Shown: positions 53,601-61,122 of the stretch, one piece after another
Numbering within the stretch: position 1 is the first letter of the stretch
How the letters are laid out: every line of letters begins with the position of its first letter
DNA from: Hymenobacter tibetensis
GTDB taxonomy: Bacteria; Bacteroidota; Bacteroidia; Cytophagales; Hymenobacteraceae
Direction of reading: 5' to 3'
Length of the DNA: 64,000 nt
Assembly (NCBI RefSeq): GCF_022827545.1
Contig: NZ_CP094669.1
Location: 3,376,001 to 3,440,000, forward strand
Notes under the pieces: generated by a model
What the model was told of the DNA's origin: nothing
The model's database searches: none
Seen by the model: the letters and a program-made list of their open reading frames with translations, nothing else
Position numbers and translations under genes: made by a program

Positions 53601-53717
53601 GGATAATTTCAGCCCCCGGCTGGCGGCCTGGGAGGGGCTGTTCTGCGCCTGGGTTGCAGGCACACAAAGGAGCAAGCCTGCTGCCACGGGCAGCAAACGG
53701 GTAAACGCTTGTTTCAT
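50619..53717 (-). CDS. Secreted 16-repeat SBBP beta-propeller protein D with T9SS sorting domain
   Basis: The 1,032-residue protein starts MKQAFTRLLPVAAGLLLCV (signal peptide). Sixteen blades are counted, including three atypical ones: 4 (SASVFVTSGGALRKY), 5 (ADVFTTGTSNNDY) and 8 (NVYVGGGRTIVKY). Blades 12-14 (GTSDAG, GYADNG, GRSYNSS) correspond by sequence to blades 5-7 of A, E, F and G, so this block sits seven positions later. The sorting domain is LSVYPNPAVGETSVSF...TVRLVIGH. Confidence 0.92.
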   Translation of the reverse strand: MKQAFTRLLPVAAGLLLCVPATQAQNSPSQAASRGLKLSPTRSSSELVLPAGAPALRHALPVVGNRPAKPQASHHSLARASAKSASLADATPTQTRANITEPVRQAWATGPDNFTLVDMVVDDAGNTYVTGTGGNNSDYITEKYSPTGQRVWQRIYNGSPATSSTDTPVAMALDGSGNVVVTGTSFISPPPTSSGSREDFATVKYSPSGQLLWTARYNGGNYQDIAADVAIDGLGNVYVTGTTRLTFNSQNSEAVTVKYSVNGTQQWTTTTTNSSGLTTARNVAVSGASASVFVTSGGALRKYSSETGQQLWAIFGAFTSIFIGADVFTTGTSNNDYVTARYSEATGQQLWQATYDGPGNAVDGAANLVMDDYGDVFVTGSSGNDFATLKYNKTTGQQLWEARYNSPIGGNDVAYELVPDRAGNTYVTGSSVTANGDRDFNTVKYSPIGEQLWQIQYSGPNNTNDVATEIALDANDNVYVGGGRTIVKYEQSTIQDTWAARFNGAANSDDLAVDVAIDRVGNAYVAGYSYNGSSWDYVTAKYSAIGTPLWAVTYNGAASSDDLPSSIAVERDGTVYVTGTSYSSARGRYDYVTLKYSTTGQLLWEAHSFASASSDDLATDVVIGPDGNPVVTGTSYSGSQSDYVTRKYAAATGTQVWAATYNGPANSYDLVKDLGVDNQGNVAVTGTSDAGATSGYDYATVKYNGINGQQQWVARHAGAGSSYDEATALTTDGPGYVTVTGYADNGSGYDYTTLQYTAANGLLSWTARYNGPANSYDEASDIAADLGGNIVVTGRSYNSSGNSDYATVKYVRVTGQQLWATVYNGSATGNDEATAVAIDYANNVYVTGYSTTPDGTDGYATVRYSGSGQQEWEERYNGPGNSYDEPAALVVDGTGNAYVTGFSVGAGTGYDFATLKYPQSGAMAALVAASPSDAASVLAVTPASKSEQDLSVYPNPAVGETSVSFRPASDGVAQVLVYNQQGRQVASLYTGAVHKGQRYTLALDGQKLAPGLYTCSLLVDGKRETVRLVIGH

Positions 53718-53840
53718 ACAAAAAAGGGAAAGGGAGCGAAAAACAGGCAACTGCTTGCGAATAAGAAAAAAGATAAAAGCGGTACTAATGCGGTGTTCTG
53801 TACTTAGGCGCCTTGGGGCTCCTATAGCGAGAATTTCATG
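53718..53840 (-). repeat. Upstream region of gene D duplicated upstream of gene E
   Basis: About 120 bases directly upstream of D are nearly identical to 57237-57360 upstream of E: shared blocks include AAAAAAGGGAAAGGGAGCGA, GTGTTCTGTACTTAGGCG and GGCTCCTATAGCG. A shorter conserved block, TAATTAATGATAA, lies further upstream of both. This indicates tandem duplication of gene plus promoter. Confidence 0.8.
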
Positions 53841-53950
53841 GAAGATATGGTGCTGTAAGTATCAAGAAATAAGCATAATAAACCAATAATTAATGATAAT
53901 ATAATTCAGGTAGAATATATACAAAGCAACCCATGTATCTCAACAGGACT

Positions 53951-53999
53951 TTACAGCAAAAGCGCCCCTGAATTGCATTCAGAGGCGCTTTTGCTGTAA
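53951..53999 (-). terminator. Rho-independent terminator after propeller gene E
   Basis: TTACAGCAAAAGCGCC...CTGAAT pairs with ATTCAG...GGCGCTTTTGCTGTAA with a single mismatch. The same GCGCCCCTGAAT core is used after gene F. Confidence 0.88.
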
Positions 54000-54017
54000 G
54001 CTGTAGTCTAACTGTAC

Positions 54018-57000
54018 TTATTTATTGATTACGAGCCGCACGGTTTCGCGCTTGCCATCCACCAGCAACGAGCAGGTGTACAAGCCCGGTGCTAACTTCT
54101 GACCGTCAAGAGCTAGAGTATAGCGCTGGCCTTTGTGCACGGTGCCGTTGTAGAGCGAGGCCACCTGCCGGCCCTGTTGGTTGTAAACCAACACCTGCGC
54201 GGCCCCATCCTGCACCGGCCGGAAACTTACTGACGCCTGTCCAACCATAGGATTTGGGTACACCGATAGGTCTTGCACGTGCTTGCTGGAAGTTACCGAC
54301 GTTGCGCGAACTGTTGCTAGAGCTAAAGAAGTGCTACCGCTGGCTTGTACATATTTAATGGTAGCAAAGTCGGCGTTGGAGAAAGCGCTGTTAAATGAAG
54401 CACCCGTGACAAACACGTTACCCACTGAATTAACAGCCACGCTAGCTGGTGCGTCATTCAGGCTGTTTGGTCCATTGTAGCGCACCTCCCAGAGTTGCTG
54501 GCCACTGGCGGCAGCATATTTCACCGTCGCGTAATCCTCGTTGCTATTACCCGTTATATACACATCACCGGCGGCATCTACGGTCAGGTCAGAAGGCTGA
54601 TCAAACCCTTTGGTAATCCCGGCATAACGCGCTTCCCAGAGTTGCTGGCCACTAGCCGCCGCGTATTTAACAGTTGTATAATCGGCGTCGGTGCTCGTGT
54701 CGCTGTAAGAAGTACCGGCGACGTACACGTTGCCTAGTGCGTCAACCACCAGATCGGTTGCGCTATCACTCAGGTCGTTGGAACTGTTGTAGATGGCGAC
54801 CCACAGTTGCTGGCCGCTGGCACCAGCATATTTTACCGTCGCGTAATCCTCATTGTAAAAGAGCTTGCTGTTTTCAGTTTCCCCCGTTACGTAGACATCG
54901 CCAGCGGCATCTACGGCTATATCCTTCGCCACATCAGCGCTCCGGCCAGGGCCCTGGCCGGCGTAGCGGGCTTCCCACAACTGCTGGCCGCTGGCCGAAT
55001 ATTTTATTGTGGCATACTCCTGGTTGGTGGCAACTTCATCACTGTCAATAGCACCGGTCACGTACACGTTGCCGGTTGCGTCTAACGCCAGCGCATTGGC
55101 TTCATCATTGCCATTGCCAGGTCCCGTGTAACGGGTAGCCCACAGCTGTTGGCCGCTGGCCCCGTTATACTTGACCGTAGCATAATCGTCGCTGGTGCTG
55201 GCTCCGCCATAGGAGGTACCCGTTATCACCACGTTGCCCGCCGCATCTACCGCTATATCAGTCGGCAGGTGCGTACCGATATAGCCGGTGCTCGTTCCGT
55301 AGGTAGCTACCCAGAGCTGCTGGCCGCTAGCGCCGTCGTACTTGAGGGTGGTGTAGTCATTCGTTCCTCCCAGAACGTACGTATTACGTCCCGTTACAAA
55401 CACGTTTCCAGCGGCATCCAAGGCAATCTTTGTTGAATTGCTGGCATCACTTCTTCCTTCTAATCGGGCTACCCACAGCTGCTGCCCGCTGGCCGAATAT
55501 TTTATGGTGAGATAGTTCCAGTTACTGCCATTATAGGAGCTCCCCGTCACATATACGTTGCCCGCCGCGTCCGCCACCAGGTCTGTTGCTTCATTGCTTG
55601 TGTTGGCAGCTGAAGGGCCCGTGTAGCGCGCCACCCACAGTTGCTGCCCACTAGCGCCAGCGTATTTAACAGTAGCGTAGTCGATGTCGAGGTTGCTGTT
55701 TGCTGGCGAGGCGCCCGACACAGCTACATTACCGGACCCATCTACGGCGAGGCTGGTGGGAGCTTGGTCGCCCGCAATGGTGCCGCTGTAGCGTGAGGCC
55801 CACACCTGTTGCCCATTGGCAGCGTACTTAACCGTGGCGTAGTCGCTCCGGCCACTACCATTATAAGAGCGCCCAGTCACAAAAATATTGTTGTTAGCGT
55901 CTATGGCCACATCCCGGGCCTCGTCGTAGCTATTATCGGGCCCGTTGTAGTGGCCTACCCACGCTTGTTGGCCACTAGCGGCCGTGTATTTGAGGGTGGT
56001 ATAGTCGTAGCCACTGCCCGTGTCAGCGTACCCCGTTACAACCACATTGCCTTGCCCATCAGTGGCCAGGGCCGTGGCCTCGTCGTATGTGTTACCTGCC
56101 CCGTTATAGCGCGCGACCCAGAGTTGCTGGCCGTTAGCTGAGTAACGTACCGTGGCATAGTCGTAGCTGCTACCCGCATCGGAAGTGCCCGTGACGTACA
56201 CGGTGCCTGACCCGTCAACCGCTACATCCCGCACCAAGTCGTAGCCGTTGGCGGGGCCGTTATAGCGGCTGACCCAGAGTTGCTGGCCACTGTTGTTGTA
56301 CTTGACGGTGGCGTAGTCGCTCTCACTGTTGCGGTAGGAAGTACCCGTCACATACACGTTGCCCGTGCCATCGAGTACGAGTTTGGTGGCCACGTCACTT
56401 TCGTTGCTGAACCCGGAGCCCGTATAGCGGCTCACCCACACTTGCTGGCCCGAGCTAGAGTATTTGACTGTGGCATAATCATAGGCCGTATTTGCCCCAA
56501 ACGAAGAACCGGTGACATAAACATTACCGGCGGCGTCCACGGCCAGGCTGGTAGCTAGGTCGTCACTGCTAATGGTCGAGAAGCGCGGCTCACTGGTATA
56601 AATGGTCGCCCAGAGTTGCTGCCCCGTGCTGGAGTACTTAACCGTGGCGTAGTTGTAACTGGTGCTTGATGTGCCATAGGAATAGCCGGTCACATAGACG
56701 TTGCCGGCCGCATCTACAGCTACACCGGTTGGTATATCATCACCGGAACTTCCCCCATTATAACGGGCTGTCCAGAGTTGCTGACCACTAGGCGAATACT
56801 TCACCGTGGCATAATCATAGGTGTTGCCTTGGAAGGAATAACCGGTCACGTACGTGTTACCAGCCGCATCTGCCACCACGCTCGTGACGCCGTCATAGCT
56901 GTTGCCGTCTCCAGCGTAACGTGCTACCCACTCTCCAGTAACAGGTCCACTGGCAAGTGCTGCCTTTGTGCTGTTGCCCTTCCGCTCAGCGGGGAGCGTA

Positions 57001-57236
57001 GGCGTAAGGGCATGTTTGGTAAGAATGTTTTTTTTCACTGCTGTTCCTTTAGCCAGCGGTAAAGCATGGCGCAAAGCCGGGGCGCCAGTTGGCAGCACCA
57101 GTTCACTACTTTGAGTGAGAGGTGACTTCGACTCTCGACTGGCAGCTTGGCGTTGGCTGTTCTGCGCCTGGGCAGTAGGCACATACAGGAGCAAGCCTGC
57201 TGCTACAGGCAGCAAACGGGTAAACGCTTGTTTCAT
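54018..57236 (-). CDS. Secreted 16-repeat SBBP beta-propeller protein E with T9SS sorting domain
   Basis: The 1,072-residue protein starts MKQAFTRLLPVAAGLLLYV, almost identical to D. Sixteen blades are counted. Blades 1-7 align position by position with F and G (for example 5 GTSDAGSSYDYATVRY, 6 GYADTGSGYDYTTLKY, 7 GRSYNGSGRSDYATVKY). The sorting domain is LSVYPNPMVGQASVSF and ends TVRLVINK. Expected export by T9SS to the surface. Confidence 0.92.
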   Translation of the reverse strand: MKQAFTRLLPVAAGLLLYVPTAQAQNSQRQAASRESKSPLTQSSELVLPTGAPALRHALPLAKGTAVKKNILTKHALTPTLPAERKGNSTKAALASGPVTGEWVARYAGDGNSYDGVTSVVADAAGNTYVTGYSFQGNTYDYATVKYSPSGQQLWTARYNGGSSGDDIPTGVAVDAAGNVYVTGYSYGTSSTSYNYATVKYSSTGQQLWATIYTSEPRFSTISSDDLATSLAVDAAGNVYVTGSSFGANTAYDYATVKYSSSGQQVWVSRYTGSGFSNESDVATKLVLDGTGNVYVTGTSYRNSESDYATVKYNNSGQQLWVSRYNGPANGYDLVRDVAVDGSGTVYVTGTSDAGSSYDYATVRYSANGQQLWVARYNGAGNTYDEATALATDGQGNVVVTGYADTGSGYDYTTLKYTAASGQQAWVGHYNGPDNSYDEARDVAIDANNNIFVTGRSYNGSGRSDYATVKYAANGQQVWASRYSGTIAGDQAPTSLAVDGSGNVAVSGASPANSNLDIDYATVKYAGASGQQLWVARYTGPSAANTSNEATDLVADAAGNVYVTGSSYNGSNWNYLTIKYSASGQQLWVARLEGRSDASNSTKIALDAAGNVFVTGRNTYVLGGTNDYTTLKYDGASGQQLWVATYGTSTGYIGTHLPTDIAVDAAGNVVITGTSYGGASTSDDYATVKYNGASGQQLWATRYTGPGNGNDEANALALDATGNVYVTGAIDSDEVATNQEYATIKYSASGQQLWEARYAGQGPGRSADVAKDIAVDAAGDVYVTGETENSKLFYNEDYATVKYAGASGQQLWVAIYNSSNDLSDSATDLVVDALGNVYVAGTSYSDTSTDADYTTVKYAAASGQQLWEARYAGITKGFDQPSDLTVDAAGDVYITGNSNEDYATVKYAAASGQQLWEVRYNGPNSLNDAPASVAVNSVGNVFVTGASFNSAFSNADFATIKYVQASGSTSLALATVRATSVTSSKHVQDLSVYPNPMVGQASVSFRPVQDGAAQVLVYNQQGRQVASLYNGTVHKGQRYTLALDGQKLAPGLYTCSLLVDGKRETVRLVINK

Positions 57237-57539
57237 ACAAAAAAGGGAAAGGGAGCGAAAAGCAGGCGGAGGCCTACGAATAAGAAAAAAGGATAAAAGT
57301 GGTACTGATGCAGTGTTCTGTACTTAGGCGTCTTGAGGCTCCTATAGCGGGTGTTTCTCAAGACAATAACTGGATGCAAGTATAAATGAATAATTAAATT
57401 AAATAGCTAATTAATGATAAAATAATTTACATGGAGATATAGATAAAATTACATGACCAACTCAATAAACTTTTACAACAAAAGCGCCCCTGAATACGAT
57501 TCAGGGGCGCTTTTGTTGTAAAAGATGGAACTAGTGTGC
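57237..57539. other. Intergenic region upstream of propeller gene E
   Basis: Contains the copy of the duplicated upstream block (57237-57360), an AT-rich promoter-like stretch (57375-57460) and the gene F terminator. No gene seen. Confidence 0.6.
57471..57524 (-). terminator. Rho-independent terminator after propeller gene F
   Basis: TTTTACAACAAAAGCGCCCC...TGAAT and its exact complement form a stem of about 25 bp around a 3-base loop. It is very close in sequence to the terminator after gene E. Confidence 0.92.
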
Positions 57540-60500
57540 TTAGTGCGCAACGACCATACGTACTGTTTCGCGCTGCCCATCTACAAGCAATGAGCAAGTG
57601 TAGAGGCCGGGTGCTAATTGCTGGCCATCCAGAGCCAGGGTGTAGCGCTGGCCCTTGTGCACAACCCCATTGTAGAGCGAGGCCACCTGCCGCCCCAGTT
57701 GGTTGTAGATCAGCACCTGCGCGGCCCCATCCTGCACCGGACGGAAGCTCACCGAGGCCTGCCCCACCGTGGGGTTCGGGTACACCGATAGGTCTTGCAC
57801 GTGCTGGCTCGCGGCGGCCCAGACATCCTGCGTGGCGAGAGGCTGCAACGCTGTGGTACTAGTTTGGGTGTATTTAATGGTGAGGAAGTCGGAGTAGCTG
57901 GCGCTGACCGAGGAATAGCCGGTCACATACACGTTGCCGGTGGCATCTAGCGCAATGGCGCTGGCTTGGTCGGAACCGTTGTCGGGGCCGTCGTAGCGGG
58001 CATTCCAGAGGAGCTGGCCGGTGGCGGAATAGGCTAGTGTTGCATAATCGTTGCTGAAGTTACCGAGGGTGTTGTCGGAGTAACCGGTTACGTACACGCT
58101 GCCTGTGGCGGCGTCCAGGGCCAGGTCGGTGGCTACGTCGGGGCCGTTGGCGGGGCCGTTGTAGCGGGCCAGCCAGAGCTGCGTCCCATCGGCGGCAGCG
58201 TACTTGAGGGTGGCGTAGTCGGAGCTGGTGAAGCTGTTGGAGCCGTAGGAACGCCCGGTCACGTACACGTTGCCGGTGGAAGGGTCTACGGCTAGTTTGG
58301 CGGCCTGGTCTTCGCGGTTGCCGGGGCCGTTGTAGCGACTGGCCCACAGCTGCTGCCCGCTGGCGGAGTATTTCACGGTAGCATAGTCGTGGCTGCTGCT
58401 ACCGCCGTTGGAGTAGCCGGTCACGTACACGTTGCCAGCGGCATCCACCGCCACGTCGGTGCCAGCACCGTTGCCGTTGCCGATGCCGCTGTAGGGCGCA
58501 ATCCAGAGGAGCTGGCCGCTGGGCGAGTATTTCACCGTCACGTAGTCGAAGCGCCCGAAGGAGGCCCCCGTCACGTACACATTGCCGGCGGCATCTACGG
58601 CCAACGAGCTAGCCTGCTCGATGCTGGCGCCGGCGCCGTTGTAGCGGGCTACCCAGAGCTGTTCGCCGGTGTTGGAGTACTTGATGGTGAGGTAGTCGTA
58701 GCTGGTGCTGCTGTCAATGGAGTAGCCAGTTACGTACACGTTGCCGGCCGCATCTACCACCACCTCTTTCGGATCGTCCATGCTGTTGGCGGGACCATTG
58801 TAGCGGGCCACCCACAGCTGCTGGCCGCTGGGCGAGTACTTGATGGTGGCGTAGTCGGAATTGCTGGTACCCGTCACGTAGACGTTGCCGGCGGCATCCA
58901 CTGCTAAGCTGATAGCGGTGTCGAAACTATCACCGGGAGCATCGTAGCGGGCTTCCCAGAGCTGCTGGCCGTTGGGCGAGTACTTGATAGTGGAGTAATC
59001 GTAGCGGGTGCCGCTACCGGCCGAGGAGCCGGTTATGTACACGTTGCCCGCGGCATCTACGGCTATGTCCTTGGCGGCATCGTCGTTGCTGTTGGCCAGG
59101 GAGTTGCTGTAGCGCCCTTCCCACAGTGGCTCGCCGGTGGCGGCAGCGTACTTGAGGGTGGCGTAATCGAAGTCGTTGCTGCTGGTGAAGGAAGTACCCG
59201 TCACGGCTACGTTACCGGCTTTATCCAGGCCTAGGCTTACGGCTTCTTCGTCGCCGTTGGTGGGGCCGTTGTAGCGCGCCACCCACAGCTGTAGGCCATC
59301 CGCACCGCTGTACTTCACGGTGGCGTAGTCGGTGTTGCCGCTGCTGTTATAGGAGCCTCCGGTTACCACCACGTTGTTGCTGGCATCCACCACTACATCC
59401 TTGGCTTCGTCGTAGCTGTTGGCGGGGCCGTTGTAGCGCGTCGTCCAGAGAGGCTGGCCGGTGGCGGCGGCGTACTTGAGCGTGGTGTAGTCGTAGCCGG
59501 TGCCGGCATCGGCGTAGCCGGTTACTATCACGTTGCCGGCGGCATCCGTGGTGAGGGCGGCGGCTTCGTCGTAGCTGGTGCCGGCCCCGGTGTGGCGCGC
59601 CGTCCAGAGGGGTTGGCCGGTGGCACCGGTATACTTCACGGTGGCGTAGTCGTAGCCGGTGCCACTGCCCGCGTCGGAAGTGCCCGTTACGGCCACGTTG
59701 CCCGCCGCGTCTACGGCGAGGTCGCGCACTAAGTCGTAGCCGTTGGCGGGGCCGTTATAGCGGGTCGCCCAGAGTTGCTGGCCGGTGCTGGAGTATTTGA
59801 GGGTGGCATAGTCGCTCTGGCCGTTGCTGTAGAGCGTGCCCGTCACCAGCACGTTGCCAGCCCCATCCAGGGCCACATCGGTGGGTACTTCATCACTGCC
59901 GGTACCGGTACCGCTGTAGCGCGCTGTCCAGAGCTGCTGCCCGCTGCCCGAGTACTTCACGGTGAGGTAGTCGTAAGTAGCGGTGCTACCATAGGACGTA
60001 CCCGTCACGACTACGTTGCCGGCCGCATCTACGGCCACGCCGGTGGCCATATCGTCGCCGTTGGCTGCGCCATCGTAGCGGGCCGCCCACAGCTGCTGCC
60101 CGCTGGAAGAATATTTTACCGTGGCGTAGCCATAGTTGGTGCTGCGGCCCAGGGAGTAGCCGGTCACGTACACATTGCCCAGGGTGTCCGCTGCGATGCT
60201 CGTGGGTATATCGTCGCTAGTGCCAGAGCCGCTGTAGTGCACGGCCCACACTTCCAAGCCGCTGGGGTCGTACTTGGTGGTTACGTAATCGTAGTCGATG
60301 GACAGGACGCTGATGGCGTAGCCGGTCACGTACACGTTGCCGGCGGCATCGGAGGTGGTGCTGGTGGCTACATCGTAGCTGTAGGTTGGGCCTTTGAAGC
60401 GGGCGGTCCAGGCCTCACTAACCGGCCCCGCAAGTGCTGCTTGGGTGCGGTCTTGTAGCGTGGCCGCGGCTTGCTTGGCAGTGGGAGGCGCGAGGAGGCG

Positions 60501-60725
60501 CTGGGCAGGCCGCCCGGGCCGGGCCGACGCGGGGGCGGCTTTGCCCAGCGTGGGCAGGGCGTGGCGCAGAGCGGGAGCCCCGGGTAAGGTGCGTTCCTGA
60601 GGCAACACTGGAAATGGCCGCGGCGCTTTGCCAACCGGCGCGGAGCTGCTCGCCTGCGCATGCGCGCCCAACGATTGAACCAGGAAGCCCGCTGCCAACA
60701 GCAAACTTGTAAAAGCTTGTTTCAT
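57540..60725 (-). CDS. Secreted 16-repeat SBBP beta-propeller protein F with T9SS sorting domain
   Basis: The 1,061-residue protein starts MKQAFTSLLLAAGFLVQSL (signal peptide) and has a Pro/Ala-rich linker with APALRHALPTLG, a motif also in D and E. Sixteen regular blades follow. The C-terminal sorting domain reads LSVYPNPTVGQASVSF...GLYTCSLLVDGQRETVRMVV. It is the most regular of the array and a good reference for blade boundaries. Confidence 0.93.
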   Translation of the reverse strand: MKQAFTSLLLAAGFLVQSLGAHAQASSSAPVGKAPRPFPVLPQERTLPGAPALRHALPTLGKAAPASARPGRPAQRLLAPPTAKQAAATLQDRTQAALAGPVSEAWTARFKGPTYSYDVATSTTSDAAGNVYVTGYAISVLSIDYDYVTTKYDPSGLEVWAVHYSGSGTSDDIPTSIAADTLGNVYVTGYSLGRSTNYGYATVKYSSSGQQLWAARYDGAANGDDMATGVAVDAAGNVVVTGTSYGSTATYDYLTVKYSGSGQQLWTARYSGTGTGSDEVPTDVALDGAGNVLVTGTLYSNGQSDYATLKYSSTGQQLWATRYNGPANGYDLVRDLAVDAAGNVAVTGTSDAGSGTGYDYATVKYTGATGQPLWTARHTGAGTSYDEAAALTTDAAGNVIVTGYADAGTGYDYTTLKYAAATGQPLWTTRYNGPANSYDEAKDVVVDASNNVVVTGGSYNSSGNTDYATVKYSGADGLQLWVARYNGPTNGDEEAVSLGLDKAGNVAVTGTSFTSSNDFDYATLKYAAATGEPLWEGRYSNSLANSNDDAAKDIAVDAAGNVYITGSSAGSGTRYDYSTIKYSPNGQQLWEARYDAPGDSFDTAISLAVDAAGNVYVTGTSNSDYATIKYSPSGQQLWVARYNGPANSMDDPKEVVVDAAGNVYVTGYSIDSSTSYDYLTIKYSNTGEQLWVARYNGAGASIEQASSLAVDAAGNVYVTGASFGRFDYVTVKYSPSGQLLWIAPYSGIGNGNGAGTDVAVDAAGNVYVTGYSNGGSSSHDYATVKYSASGQQLWASRYNGPGNREDQAAKLAVDPSTGNVYVTGRSYGSNSFTSSDYATLKYAAADGTQLWLARYNGPANGPDVATDLALDAATGSVYVTGYSDNTLGNFSNDYATLAYSATGQLLWNARYDGPDNGSDQASAIALDATGNVYVTGYSSVSASYSDFLTIKYTQTSTTALQPLATQDVWAAASQHVQDLSVYPNPTVGQASVSFRPVQDGAAQVLIYNQLGRQVASLYNGVVHKGQRYTLALDGQQLAPGLYTCSLLVDGQRETVRMVVAH

Positions 60726-61122
60726 AGAATAAGAGGGTAAGGAAAGGAAGTATATAGCCTATCAGAAGGCCGGGGGAAACGAATCTGCTCGATTATACAT
60801 CAACACGTATGCCTTCTACTCCCGTCGTCAGACCGGCAGCCTACTATGCGCTGCCGCGTACCAGCCACAGCAGCTGGTGGCGCGCTTGGGGCCGCCAAAT
60901 AAGCGAACTATAACAACATTCTATAGTGAATAAATTAAATTTACTGTATTCTACTCTTGTCCTACACTTGTTGAAGCCAGCTGGGCAAAGAAGCCCGCTA
61001 CTGCCTGGCGTTGAGCTTACAAGACAAGCATCCTGTTGATTTCGGAAACCCTGTAACCAGCAGAAGCCCCCGCAGGCTACTGCTACGGGGGCTTCTGTTG
61101 GTTACGAGTGCGGCGGGCGTGA
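60726..61122. other. Intergenic region upstream of propeller gene F
   Basis: No gene seen. The AT-rich part (60900-60960) is the probable promoter of F. The terminator of G lies at 61053-61105. Confidence 0.5.
61053..61105 (-). terminator. Hairpin terminator after propeller gene G
   Basis: GTAACCAGCAGAAGCCCCCG pairs with CGGGGGCTTCTGTTGGTTAC with one mismatch, forming a stem of about 20 bp just past the stop of G. Confidence 0.85.
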
